Part shown: piece by piece, positions 44,122-57,142 of the stretch | How the letters are laid out: each line of letters begins with the position of its first letter | How positions within the stretch are numbered: position 1 is the stretch's first letter | From: Adiantum capillus-veneris | Lineage: Eukaryota; Streptophyta; Polypodiopsida; Polypodiales; Pteridaceae | Length of the DNA: 64,000 nt | Assembly: GCA_014529385.2 (NCBI GenBank) | Contig: CM043944.1 | Coordinates: 168,835,740 to 168,899,739 of the forward strand | Reading direction: 5' to 3' | Notes under the pieces: model-generated | Seen by the model: only the letters and a program-made list of their open reading frames with translations | Database searches by the model: none | What the model was told of the DNA's origin: nothing | Program-made: the position numbers and the translations under genes

Positions 44122-44304
44122 GATCATAACTTCTTCATCCAAACTCCACTTTGGGTGATCTATAGCCTCAATCAAAGAGCACAAAGCCCTCTATGCATTG
44201 ATGTACAGACAAAAAAATTCAGAGTTATGGAAGGCGTTTTGTAACAGCATTTCCAAAGTGAATAGGTTCAAGAAAATTGACTCTCATCTCTTATTTTACA
44301 TACA

Positions 44305-45255
44305 ATGTCTTCCGGCACTCACAAGGGTTATTCTTCTTCAATAAGGTCCACAACCATTGTGAAAAATGATCCAAAATCTCCTAAGTGTGGAGATAGCAAC
44401 ACAACCACCCAGCCAACGACATCAGAAACCATGATCATGGCATACTTGGTATCATTGCAAGAGACCGTAAACAAACAAGGCGAAAACTTACGAGCACTTG
44501 CAATGGAGAATGGCACACTAAGGGCACTTGTGGTTGAGAATGAGAATCTCAAGAGGACACTTGAGATGCAAACAACATGTTTGATGCAACTTGAAGAGGA
44601 ATTCAAGGAATGTAAATGCTCTCTTGTGGACTTGAATGCTTTGAAGGAGTGGATGAGCAAAGTAGAGCATGACCATGTATTGAAAAGAGGAGAAATTTGA
44701 CACCATGAACCGAGATGTGTGCGAAATGAAAAATGCATGAACAAACAAGTCTTGGGCTGATGTATGTGGTAGCAATGTGGTTTCTAATTCCTCACTCATG
44801 CAAGATATGGTTCAAACAAAGAATGTTGAGAATGTGGATGTGGAGGAGTTGAAGGAATGGGAGCGACGTTCCAAGAATATTGTTATTCATAGAATTCCCA
44901 AAGAGAAGCTAGAGACACCTCCTTCTCTTGCCATTGTTATCAAAATTTCTTCAAAACCCACTTTGGCATGTCCGGAGTTATGGTCTATGGAGCACATAGA
45001 ATGGGAATGCAAGGAGCTCCTTGCTCGGGAGAACGGCCAATTGTATGCACCATGCCGGATGAGACCAAGCGAAAGATTATCCTTGATAATAGTTGGATCT
45101 ATTTGAGGGATACAATTTTTTTTGTATGTGAAGATCACACTATTAAGCAACAAAATATGCGTCGCAAGGCATATGAGGAAAAGAATAAGAAAAACAAGGA
45201 GATTTCTCATGAAGAAAATGTGCCCAAGGAGGAGGCAAGTCCATTGAGCAAATAG
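44305..45255 (+). pseudogene. LINE ORF1 (coiled coil plus RNA-binding-like domain)
   Basis: The first frame (44305-44700) has a Ser/Thr-rich N-terminus and then a long heptad-like stretch (ALAMENGTLRALVVENENLK), a likely coiled coil. A frameshift near 44690 and a TGA follow. The next frame holds ERRSKNIVIHRIPKEK, like the first strand of an RRM. A further frame shift leads to DETKRKIILDNSWIYLRDTI and a Lys/Glu-rich tail ending at 45255. Coiled coil plus RRM plus C-terminal domain is the layout of Transposase_22-type ORF1 proteins. Most plant L1 ORF1 proteins use a CCHC knuckle instead, so this layout is notable. It would act as an RNA chaperone in the LINE particle. Confidence 0.65.
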
Positions 45256-45261
45256 GGATGC

Positions 45262-48063
45262 GTGATCTATGAGACCAAGTTACAATTGAAAATATTCTTT
45301 TGGAATTGTAATGGATACCCATGGAATGCGGGGGTTGGCATTGATGAACTAACAAGCAAAGCCGATGTTGTACTTCTTGTTGAAACTTGGGAGCATGATA
45401 CACAAAGGATTGATGACTTGGAGAATTACAATGTGCATTCATTGATGTGGTCAAAGAATCTTAAGCAACGAAGAGGACCAGGAGGGGTAGCATGTATGGT
45501 TAAGAAAGGATTGGAAGATCTTGTATCAATTGTGAAAGATGACAAGTACAAACATTATGTATGGTGGAAAATTACGACACCAAAAAGAGCACCCATGTTT
45601 GTAGCCAGTTGCTACATTCCCCATCATGATTACCCTTTTATGCTTGCATGCATAGACATCAATCATTTTTTGATTTAGAAGAGGACATTGCTTATTTCAA
45701 AGGTGAAGGTGATGTTATTGTATTTGGGGATATGAAAGATCGCACAAAAACATTGCAACTTGATGCTCAACAATTTGATATGCCAGACATTTCAAGGGAG
45801 TTGGAGAAATTTCACTTGTATGATCGTTCTTCAATGGATGAGAAAGATCCGGATCACTATGGAAAGTTACTTTTACACATGTGTAATAGCACGGGTATGC
45901 TCATTGCCAACGGTGTATCTTTGTGGAGTAGAACCAATGGATTTACATGTAGGAGACATAATGGGGACATGTGATTGACTATATGCTACTCTCCGAAGCC
46001 ATATGTATCGCATAAAGAGTTTTATGTTTGGCTAATGGACCATGGAATCCGACCATCGCACCTTATGTATTGACCTTTCATGTGGAGAAGCAATTGAGCA
46101 TGATAATCTCAGCCAAAGAAAAGAGAAATTATCACTATGTATGTATTTCAAACGGGCATCAATGTACATTGAAATGGTTGAGCAAAAATTATGGATGAAG
46201 AATCTTCAGTATGATGCACCATTAGAAACTAAATGGGAAGCTTTCAAGAAAGTTATTTGTTCTTGTGCCGAAGAATGCTTTGCTATAAAGAATCTCCATG
46301 GTATCAACAAAGATAGATCACGCAAAAGGTGGTTTGATGAAGAATTTCAAGATGCTCGCAAGTCCTTGATAAAGCTTGATGCAACTATGGGCAAAGACAA
46401 CTATCAAATTCATTTGCATACATACAAAGCATTGATTCAAAAGAAGAGAAGAAGATGGGAAGTAAAGCAACAACTTTTTCAAGTCCAAGAAAAGGCACAT
46501 GCATGTGGAAGATTTTGGAGAAACTTGAGGGGAAAGTGGGTTGAGAATTTTGGTAACTTGAGTCTTGTGGATATGTACACACATTGTAGGTAATTATATG
46601 AGCAAGAAAATGCTGAAAAAAATACCATTTTATGGTTCACTCTCATGTATGCCCTCTTTTTTTACTATTGAGAATGTATACGGTGGACTTGAAAAGTTGG
46701 CCACTCGCAAAGCGGGAGATCTTCAAGGTATCAAGCCAAATATGATCAAATGGACAATAGATTTTACCCATGAGTTGATGTGTGATATGTTCAACCTTGC
46801 ACTTCAACATGGTATGCCTTATGATTGGAGTAATAATTGGGTTAAGCCTTTGCATAAAGGAGGGGATGTAAAGAATGTATAATGGAGATGAAATTGAGTG
46901 ATTGGGCTGAAGATAATGAGAAGCATGCAAAGGGACAAGCGGGTTTTCGTCGATGCCATAGCACCATTGATCATCTTGTCACTGTTCGTGCTCTCATGAA
47001 GGAAAGTCGGTTGAAAGGCAAGTGATTGTATTGTTGTTTTGTGGACTTTAAGAAAGCCTTTGATATGATTCCATGTAACAATTTGTAGAGAAGGATGGAA
47101 GAACTCCAAGTGCCAAGTGAGTTTATCCTTGCGGTTTCTCAAATCTATAAGAAGGCGATTTGTCAATTGCGCATGGGAAGAGAAATTTCAAAAAAATTTG
47201 TAATCACTATTGGGGTTAAACAAGAGTGTCCATTGTCACCAACTCTCTTTGGTCTATGCATCGATCAATTGGAACAAATGGTACTTGACCTTATGCAAGA
47301 AGAAGGCATTGAAGAGGTCACTATTTTGCAATGTGGTAATCATTCTTTTGTTGTATGCGGATGATGTAGTGCTTCTAGCACACACTTTAGAAGATGCACA
47401 AAAGCTTATGGTTGTCCTTGAGAACTTTTGCTTGCATAGTGGGCTGATTGTGAATGAATTTAAAACAAAGGTTATGCTTGTGAAAACCAACCATAAGGTA
47501 CAACAAGGAGACACTTGAAGTTGTTAAGAGCTTTAAGTACCTCGGCCTTGAGGTTCCGTCCAATCACAAGTGGCATGAATGTGCTATGTGTCGTTTGGAA
47601 GCGGAAAAGAAAGCATGTTATGCATTTGAGAACATGTGTAATGCGGGAAACATCAAGTGTTGGGTTCTCAAGAAGTATCTTTTTGATGCATTGATGACAC
47701 CGGTTCTTCTTTATGGAGTCAAAGTGTGGGGCGGGAGCATCTCAAAGTCTACTTGGAAAGAGTTTGAGAATGTCCAAAAGCGTTTTCTTACAAACTTTCT
47801 CCGAGTGAAGACACAAACACCATATATGCTCCTACTTCTTGAGTCAGGATGTTTTCCAATTGAGGTTATGGGCATGGAAAGGGTTGTGGAGTACATGATA
47901 AAGATGCATCAAAACCCCTCACATTGACTTCCTACAATTGCATGGGAAGCAAGCAAAAAAGTTGAAAAGACGCATTAAAAAAATATCTTGAGCACTAGAT
48001 GGATGCAAGACATAAAGAAGTGGTTTGGGAGATGGGATGCATTACACTTGCTACATGATGCTT
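45262..48063 (+). pseudogene. LINE ORF2 (endonuclease and reverse transcriptase)
   Basis: The APE-type endonuclease shows FFWNCNGYPW (Asn), VLLVETWE (Glu), VIVFGD (Asp), VIDYMLLS and ESDHRTL (catalytic His). It is broken near 45650 and 45975. A linker with basic helices precedes RT. RT motifs: PLHKGGDVKNV, GQAGFRRCHSTIDH, FVDFKKAFD (motif A), GVKQECPLSPTLFG (motif B) and YADDVVLLA (motif C, about 47354). A stop and frame change lie between motifs B and C. The thumb region reads FKYLGLEV, then MTPVLLYGVKVWGG. There is no RNase H. At least six lesions inactivate it. The enzyme family nicks target DNA and primes cDNA synthesis there. Confidence 0.88.
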
Positions 48064-49386
<1,323 letters not shown>

Positions 49387-49389
<3 letters not shown>

Positions 49390-52099
49390 CTAGCTTCGTC
49401 CAAAGGCTTGCCCCCTCTCTCACTCAGGGTCCAACAAAGCTTGCAATACTCTAACTCTCTCTTTCTATCATAATATGGTTACAGGACCAGCTATGAGCCA
49501 ACAAGAAGGGCTACGAGCCATCACTTACCATCTCTTTGTAAATGGACAAGCACGAGTCTTGCAATTAGTGATTTTTTGGACATTATTTTTTCACTCCACA
49601 CTTTAAGTGTGACAGTCAATTTGCGTTTTTGGATGTCTTAAACTCGTAAGGGCTTATCTTCTCTACCAAGGTCTATGGATGAAGCCAATATTTGAGACTG
49701 CACAACTACTCACAAAAACCTCAGATTATGGAATTTTGGGTGTGAAAAAGCTCTAGTTGTGCATACAACTCCAATTTTAGTGGAGCTCCTATTATCACTA
49801 AGAGTCCTTATATGAGTATAGTTTTGGGGTAAGACCCAGCTTGTGATTACTAAATCACTTAGTAGGGTTGATGGTCAATTGTTGGATCCTTCACCCTTGC
49901 ATTTTCAAGGAAGGAAGTCCACAGACTGTCACGGGGTAGTGAAAATGATTCGACTTCCAATGGAATGTATTGCCACGGCCAACCCAAGGGGGATCACGGA
50001 CATAGGCCATGGGTCGGCTACTAGTAAAGCAGTTTTCCTACAAAGTTTAACCACGGGGTTTGGATTGCAAAAAGCCACCCCCAAGGTTGTCTGTGAAATA
50101 TGAATTGCATTTCACTTCATGTTCCTAGGCCTTTGCAGGCGGAAAAATTGGGCAGGTGCTCTTTACTTCGGATAAGTCAACACAATGTTTAACCTACAGG
50201 TATGCATCTATTTTGGTTTTTTTGGTTTGATTTTTCATGTAGAATGCATGAACTATGTTTTCATCCATTTTTGCTCTTAAGAGAAATGACACGATCATCT
50301 AAGAGCCAAGCAGTTTGGGCTATAGTGTCCAACATAAATTCCTGCATGATGCAGTTATAGACCCACTTGTAGGGTTTATTTGGCACATGTTGTCACACGG
50401 GATGCAACATGGTCTAGGAACTCAAGCAGTTCAGTTTAGCCAGTGTGGAGCAAGGCTAATGAGGGTCCCTCTCACTGTCAGCATAGAGTGTTTGTAGTTA
50501 CCTCCACGCACAAGTACATCTTGTACTTGAAGGATGTTCTTGTTTCAGACATTCTTACATGAGACATATTCCACATGTGGAGAATATGAGTCTCTGGGAA
50601 TGGCACTGGTGCCGCCTATTTCAAGTATGTGTCATGACAAAGTCCCTAGGTGCTGGTCAAATCGATTTTCTAGACCATTTTCAACACGATATATTAGGAT
50701 CAATTTCGATGGCCATAAATTGTCGGGTACTTAGAGTGACTTGTTAAGGTACAAGTACTGCTAAACAACATTACAGATGGTTGTTTATACACATAGCAAG
50801 GCTATGAGTTGTTAATGAAAAGTTTCATTGTTTGTCCCTAGAAGCAATTATTGTTTCACCTTCTATTATGGTTCAAACATTTCAGCAAGGCTTGCAAATG
50901 GTTGCAGTAAAGCTTATTTAGTTTCTTTTCAAGACTATTTACAGTCTTCTTTAATTTGTGCTAAGAGCATCACATTCGCCAAAAGTATTGGCAAGGATAA
51001 TCATGGATATACAGGTTTGGATCTGTTTTTTGCTAAATGCATGCACACTAGGTGTTATGGGCCCTAATATTTAGCAAAGGATGATTTGGAATGGCTTGCA
51101 TATTCATTAGGTTTTTGCTTATGAAGCATTTTGCACTCTATGTGCAATACCTCTATGAGATTACTTTTGGGTCTACCAATCACCAATAGAGGTCATGTCT
51201 AGTTTGGGTGCTTGTGGATTGCTCCAAGTTAACCATGATGGTTATTTAGGACATTGTTGATTCCTTAGCAATGTTGTATAATATTGTGCTCCCGGTTTAC
51301 CAGTCATCTAGGAAGACTGACTATAAACCATGGGAGAAACACACCTCAATACTGTCAGTTATCCAAGGGGTTAGACAGATTACAAAGTGTAATTTTGTGC
51401 TAAAGGATATGCAAAGTGCATACATTAGCACTAAGCAATCCAATTAATAAGCATTTATTGCTCTACTTGGAGTTTGCTTACCATCAGATAAAGCATGTTT
51501 GCGACTAGGTTTAGTCTCTTCATGTATAAGTTAGGTGGTCAGGTTCTCAACCTTGAACACTAGTTATGGTGGGGCTGTTTACTGATGAAATTTGACAACA
51601 AGTCAAGGGATTGCACTTGGTTGATGAGTTATGTCAGCCAGTTACTTTCAAGGAAAGTGCAAAAGGTACTCGTTGGTTACATCTTAGTTATGATTACTCA
51701 TTTAGCTACTCAAGTGAGTTCTACTTGGAGTTTACATGCTATATTATCTATGCGACGGTTACACCAAGACGGTTGCAATAGGAAAACAATATGGAAAATC
51801 AAGATGTTACTCTTGGTTTCATTGAACCTCCTACTGAACCGTGTTCTGGTCAAGCAAACAGCTGCATCCCTACAGGATGCCCCTGTGGAAATCATTAGTG
51901 CATCATCACTCTTGTTTTCAAGGACAGAAACACTTCTCCAAGGGGGAAGTAATGTCATGCCAAGGGAAATTCCCAGTGGTCAAGGACTAGGCCCAAGGGG
52001 CTAGCTGCTAGTGTGGATAGGAATGAGGCCCAAGGGGCTATTTGATGGGTGGTTGGGAGGATCATTCTCAGGCAGTTCCCCAGGGGTCTTTACACTGTG
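49387..52099 (+). other. Unassigned 2.7-kb region
   Basis: No gene or element is recognised with confidence. The last few hundred bases (about 51820-52099) may be decayed pol sequence leading into the RT fragment that follows, because the frame just before 52100 continues into it. Confidence 0.4.
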
Positions 52100-52668
52100 T
52101 TTTCAAAGGCTAGATGAAGGAGGGAAATTGAACCCATAGAAGTGCAAGTTGGCACAACCAAGGGCTTAGCTGTTGGATCATGTGGTATCGCATAATGGAA
52201 TAGAAATAGATCCAGAGAAGGTGAAGGCATTGGTTCTTATGGAGCCTCCTACCAGTGCAACAGGGTTGGCATCGTTCGTGCATAAGTTAAAGTATTTATC
52301 CCGCTTCTTTTGGATGTTGTCTCAATATTTTTACCCTCTTCAAAAAAGGGCTCAACAGGTGCATGGATTTCAATGGGATGAGGAAGCCCAAGAGGCATTT
52401 CACAAAGTGAAAGGTATTCTATGTCAGCTACCTACAGTGTGCCCTCCTAACCAAGAGGATGACTTCTATGTTGCTAGGAACGGTGGCTATTGGAGCAGTG
52501 TTGCTATAGAAAATGGGGAGAAGTTATAAGCCTATTTACTTTGAAAGAAGGGTCATTAGTCCAGTGGAAACTACTTATATTGAAGCAGAACAGTGGGTGA
52601 TGGCTTTAGTCTTTGCTTGCAGGAAGTTCAAAGTGTATTTGATTGTTCGTAAATTTTATGTGTTGACG
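52100..52668 (+). pseudogene. Tat-like pol fragment (end of RT, RNase H)
   Basis: The reading LDHVVSHNGIEIDPEKVKAL is the thumb region after the RT catalytic site. LHKLKYLSRF-like sequence follows (HKLKYLSRFF), then FQWDEEAQEAFHKVK and the RNase H start. A frame change near 52525 continues as PIYFERRVISPVETTYIEAEQ and FACRKFKVYL. The nearest relative in the window is element A pol (VVSIDGIEVDPEKIETL). The fragment ends abruptly at the first E LTR without a polypurine tract. It may be the remains of an autonomous partner. Confidence 0.8.
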
Positions 52669-53845
52669 GTAGTGCAGCCAAATTTGGTCTGAGCTAGAAA
52701 GTGCTCGATGCTAAGCAAAGGTTTTAGGTAGGTGCAGTGCAAAAGGCTAGAGCAGATACCAAGGTCCTGGGCAGACTAGTGGCAACGGAAAAGTATGTCT
52801 AAAGCGGCTTTTTAGACTAAAGAAGCTCCAAGTTGTCTCAGTTGGGTAGCAAGTGAAGGTGACCAAAGTGCTCTATCAGTGTCCTGAAATGTAGTACTCG
52901 AGATTCTCTAGGATCTCGTCCAGACGGCTCGTCAAACGGAGCTATGCAGAGAGAGGTATGCCAGTTTGAAGGTGAAGGTGGTTGCAGATTCCCGACAGGA
53001 TGGACATCTGTGTCTAGGCCAGAGAAGTGGATGTGAAGTGATGGGAATGGAGTACTCAATTTATGGAGCTTGTTGTTTTTTTCAGATAGATGATTGGACC
53101 CACGGTGTGCAAGTTATGAGTTGTCAAAATTTTGACGGGGGCCGGGTATGATCCCACTTTCCCGCATCGGGGGATGTGCCATCTGGCATTTTCATGAGCT
53201 CTCCAGGTGTTTGGTGCGTAGTATGGAGCATATGATGCTAGCAGGAAGTGACGGCACATGGATCGGAGTCCGAAGCACAGAGATATGCTCGACCGAAGTT
53301 AGCAGTTTGTGGCAAACGTGAAGAGTCAGATTCTTTTTTCCCGGTTTGGGGTGCACTGATTGAGATCGGGTTAAAGTTGCCTTGTGGGGTCGATGTGTGA
53401 TCTTGAAGATTGGAATGCAGGGTTTCGATCGATTTCAACGGCTGGTGCATAGGCCAACTGAGCAGGATATGGCAGAGCATTTAATGCAAGCAAAAAAAGG
53501 TTTTTCTTAGTTAAAATGGGGGGTTTTTTTAGGAACTTGGAAGCCTTCAAAGGGGGAAAACTCCAATACTGTGCCATGTGGCGGCATCATGGTTCCATAT
53601 GTGCAGCAAGGCCTCAAGGGGGTGCAGTTTATAGCCGGGGCCGTTGTTGAGAAATTTGCGGTCTTGCCAGGAAAGCACCGGGCTTATGGCTGTGAGAGTT
53701 TGTGAGAGAACTCAACAAAAACTATATGAAGGAGTTAAACCATAGATGCCATGAAGACTAGGGTTTGGAAAGAAGTGCAATCAAAGAAGACTCACTCTTT
53801 CTCTCTTGCACTCTTACACAGAAAGAAAGAACACAAAAGAGAATG

Positions 53846-54058
53846 TCAAAACAATACGAAAATGAAAGCATCAAGGCTATGGTCATACCGTATCATGGGT
53901 AATATGAAAGGGTTAATAGATGAGTTAATGGCATTCAATCTTGACTGACCGAATAGGCTAAGAATTGTTCTTTGGAATTGTAGTTTTGTGCTTACCATAA
54001 TATATATATTTTGTCTAGTGATTGGGATTAATTGTGTGTACAAATCCTCTTGGTTCAT
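53846..54058 (-). CDS. Small leader ORF C2 (70 aa), homologue of A2
   Basis: The closest match is A2: start MN-x-x-DLY, RLNAINSSINPFILP, then MIRYDHSLDAFIFVLF at the end. It overlaps C1 by four bases in a different frame, unlike A, where the pair share a frame with nine bases between. The order C1 then C2 is the same as A1 then A2. Confidence 0.6.
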   Translation of the reverse strand: MNQEDLYTQLIPITRQNIYIMVSTKLQFQRTILSLFGQSRLNAINSSINPFILPMIRYDHSLDAFIFVLF

Positions 54059-54273
54059 AGCAAGATAACTACGCTTACGTCAAAAGAAAAGTTATAGTCT
54101 ATGAGAGGTAGTATGATGGGATCCGGTGATAGAAGTATTTCATTAAGCATTTCTAGGACAAAGAGAAACACTATACGTTGTTGAAAGTGTATTTTTCGGC
54201 TAATCCATACGTTAATTCTAATAGATCGTACAAAGTGAAAGCGATAGAAATGATCATCATGTGGGTTATTCAT
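54055..54273 (-). CDS. Small leader ORF C1 (72 aa), homologue of A1
   Basis: An intact ATG ORF starts MNNPHDDHFY and shares ISRKIHFQQR, LNEILLSPDPII and the ending FSFDV with A1 and B. Its stop overlaps the start of C2 as ATGA (54058-54055). That the frame stays open although the element has lost gag and pol suggests that the insertion is young or that the ORF was under selection until recently. Function unknown. Confidence 0.6.
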   Translation of the reverse strand: MNNPHDDHFYRFHFVRSIRINVWISRKIHFQQRIVFLFVLEMLNEILLSPDPIILPLIDYNFSFDVSVVILL

Positions 54274-54560
54274 CTAGGATAGTATGTGAGAAATGTAGAT
54301 ATGAGAGAAGTGAAGAGATGAGAAGTGTCCCTCACAAGCCCTATTCTTGCCCGTAGGCAATAAGGATATTGCGGGGAGAGATGTACCTATAGAAAAGAGA
54401 CCCTAGAATTTGCAGAGAGGATGAATTACTAAGAATGAGAGAGATAGGTTTGCTTAAGGAGATGAGATTAGATACATATATATATGTTGGATTAGAGATG
54501 AAAAAGAAAACAACAAGAAATCAAGAAAACATCAATGTAGAACACATCTTACTTGACAAA

Positions 54561-54573
54561 CCCTTCGGCACCA
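54561..54573 (-). promoter_or_regulatory. Primer binding site of element C
   Basis: TGGTGCCGAAGGG on the minus strand lies four bases after the LTR end. Only the first seven bases match the A site. Confidence 0.5.
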
Positions 54574-54577
54574 TTAT

Positions 54578-55657
54578 TGATGGAGAGAGAAGAAGAGTGG
54601 ATAATTTCACTTTGATTGATACACCAAGTGCAATACCTTCTTTGATTAGAGTTGATCTTCCAAGGTTAGCTTGTTGCAAGAATGGCTAGTCTCCCTCTAG
54701 GAGAAAGTGTAGGCTTGGGCTTATGTTAATGGCTAAGTACAAATAGGCATTACTACTCACTCCCTCAAGAATTACTCTCCTCAATGGCTTGAATGCTTGA
54801 GTTCCTTTCAAGGAAGAAGAGGTTCCCTTTTATAGGTGAAGGGAACTCCCAAGGGTTTACACAAGAAGAGAGGAGCCAATGTGAATAGGAATTGGAAAAG
54901 TTGGAAATGAGCTGTCCCTGCATGATGTGGGCAGACTGGGGTCCAGTATTTTGATCATATCTCCTCAACCGTGGCTCCAAATAAAAAAGTAAAAATATGG
55001 GTAGAAACTTCAGCTCATTAGCTACGATTTTTATCTTAAAATCATTTTCCAATTTGGATTGGAACCTTGTGTAAAAAATTCATCAAAATAGGGTCTATTT
55101 CTAGCAGCAAAAGTCTTCTCACGGTCCCCTTAGCCTAGACTTTCATTTAATTCCAAAGGACACCTCATGCCATATGAAAGCATGACATTGCTCCTTGACA
55201 AAGTTTTGTAATCATGCTTGCAATAATGCATTAAAATAAGTGTATCTTTGAAATCATGCCACCTAGTGTCCCACTAGGATTTGATTCCCTCCTAGTAGCT
55301 ATTTAAAAAGAAATATAAGAAAAGTATAAAAATACATAGAATATATATATATTGGAGTTTACCCTAGATATAGGATCTAGCTAGGGTGTGAGATGATAAT
55401 GAGATAGTAGAAATAAAGAATCAATGTTTTTTGCCCCAAGTTAAAGAGGCGGAGCTATTGAGCTTTTCCCATAGTATTTTCTGATGGTAAAGTAAGGATA
55501 GGTTACCCTTGAGAAAAATAATAGGATGAGATAGAAGGCTTATTATTATACTTAAATATGCATATGTACATTATAGGAAAGATAATTATGTATCGAAAAA
55601 GTTACAAGATAGATCTTGTAGCATGCGTTCCCACTATGTACGCGTCACAGCACGACA
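54578..55657 (-). repeat. LTR of element C, related to the LTR of A
   Basis: Minus-strand blocks match the A LTR: TAGCTAATGAGCTG against TAGCTGATGAGCTG, a following CCCATATTT/GCCATATTT block, then GAGGAGATATG against TAGGAGATATG. A TATA box (TATAAAAGGG) reads at 54834-54825. The LTR ends CCATCA just before the primer site. Confidence 0.7.
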
Positions 55658-55993
55658 CCGTGAGCTCCCATTAGGACACAAAGGGGGAGAGAGAGGGGAG
55701 CTCCCTCACCCCCTTGGCTATGGCGAAAAGTGCGCGACGTTGTGCGCGCGCAGTCAAGTGGCGCAGTCAGCGCCGTTTTGTTGGAGTTAGAGGTTGCGCG
55801 GCTACAGTCGACGACCAATGGCGATCAATGGGCGGCTCCGAGGAGCGCATGTAGCAGGTGACATGGCAGTTATCTAAGGGCTTGTGCCCACGGCCTTAGG
55901 GCCCCAACATTTTTGAGGGTAAATGTCCCCCCTCTCCCAATAGCGACATCACTTTTGATTGGAAATGGGAGGGTCCCGCAGGCAGGGAAGTGA

Positions 55994-55995
<2 letters not shown>

Positions 55996-56072
<77 letters not shown>
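55996..56072 (+). repeat. (AG)n microsatellite in E LTR 1
   Basis: A pure AG run follows GGGAAGTGAGC, at the same LTR position as the run in E LTR 2. Confidence 0.96.
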
Positions 56073-56079
<7 letters not shown>

Positions 56080-57040
56080 CCGCTAAGAGTACAAGTGTAA
56101 AGCAAAGGGCAGTTTCAAGGATGGACAAGCAGAGGTGAAGGCAAGGTGGGAGTCGAACCAAACGGGGGGAAATGAGGAGAGAGAAATAAAGGGAGAGAAA
56201 GCAGGTGTGAGCCGGACAGAAGTGGCCAAAGGGGCAGTGTAAAATTTGGGTAGCCCAAAGGGGTAAAAAATGAAGAAAAAAAGGAAAAAAATGAAAAAGC
56301 CTAGGGGCAATAGCGACATCATTAATGCCCCCCCCCCCCCCCCCACAAGTGCAAAGAGAGAAAGAGAGAGCAGAGGGAAAAAAGTAAAGCGGCTACCCCT
56401 TCCAAAAGATGCTAAAATTAAGATGCCAGATGGTCAAATGAGAGGGAAATTTCCAAAATTGAAGACCCTCCCCTAGAAAAGTAAAATTTTCATCAAATTA
56501 GGGGCTTTTTTTCGGGCCTTTTTGTGTTGCTCGTGTTTTTTCGGAGCTCTCTGACAGAGGGGTGTGTTTGTCAAAGCCCTTTGTATTTTCTTGTGAAAAT
56601 GGCCATGGTGATGGGTGTGTAAGCCTATGTACATGTTTGGTGAAGTGCAATCAAGCCATTGTTGCCCCGTCTTGTTGTTTCCCCTCCCCCCCTTCTCTTT
56701 CTCCTACTTTTATGTTTCCCCTCAGTGCCAACAGTGTGGATGTGTGTAACCCCCCCCCCCCCCCCCCCCCGGACCAATGGTGTTTTGTGTGAGAGAGTGA
56801 GATTGAGTGGCTTTAAGCGTGTGTAAGGGTGGAGACAGACTGTGGTAGCAAGTGTGCTTTGTGTGGTGGGTTTGTGGAGTGTGTGAACAGTGGAAATTGA
56901 GCAAACGGTGGTCTACTAGTGTGAAGCGTATTTTTTGAAGGTGTTTTTCAAGAGGATAGGGGTGTTGTGGATACCCTGAGCTATAGAGAGGCCCATGTGT
57001 TTGTGCCAGACGTGTTCCCCCATTCCCCCTCTCCATCTTC

Positions 57041-57057
57041 TGGTGCCCCCAATGAGG
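57041..57057 (+). promoter_or_regulatory. Primer binding site, E internal 1
   Basis: TGGTGCCCCCAATGAGG lies just after the LTR end and is nearly identical to the D and A sites. Confidence 0.75.
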
Positions 57058-57142
57058 ACTGTGTTGATGCTCTTAGTTGATATCAAAGTGATGATTTTGG
57101 TGATGCTAAAGGTGCGGCCTTTGAAGAGCAGGTGCTTCTAGT

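Larger units (their letters stand above)
44305..48063 (+). mobile_element. LINE (non-LTR retrotransposon), broken
   Basis: ORF1-like frames, an endonuclease and a reverse transcriptase follow in order on one strand with no LTRs. Frameshifts and stops interrupt every part. The end is placed after the last recognisable coding (WMQDIKKWFGRWDALHLLHD). No poly-A tail or target duplication was identified. Confidence 0.88.
53645..55657 (-). mobile_element. Element C: A-related insertion with one LTR and leader ORFs
   Basis: A 2013-bp insert beginning TG and ending CA is flanked by CCGT (53641-53644, 55658-55661). Joining the flanks gives a sequence that aligns without gap to E LTR 2. On the minus strand it has an LTR related to that of A, a primer site, about 290 bp of leader, the two small ORFs C1 and C2, and about 200 bp of unplaced sequence. 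No gag, pol or second LTR remains. Confidence 0.75.
52669..57035 (+). repeat. Family E LTR 1, split by element C
   Basis: The LTR runs 52669-53644 and 55662-57035. Its first bases (GTGCAGCCAAATTTGGTC) match E LTR 2 and 3. The AG microsatellite is at 55996-56072, with C runs near 56328 and 56750. The exact start is blurred by the adjoining pol fragment. Confidence 0.82.

Noticed and set aside
49843-52004. ORFs of 60-139 codons in the unassigned region
   Set aside because: Composition is not protein-like, no motifs are seen, and frames are short and scattered.
53751-54689. Plus-strand ORFs within element C (53751-53948, 54435-54689)
   Set aside because: They run antisense to the leader ORFs and LTR of the element and resemble no protein.
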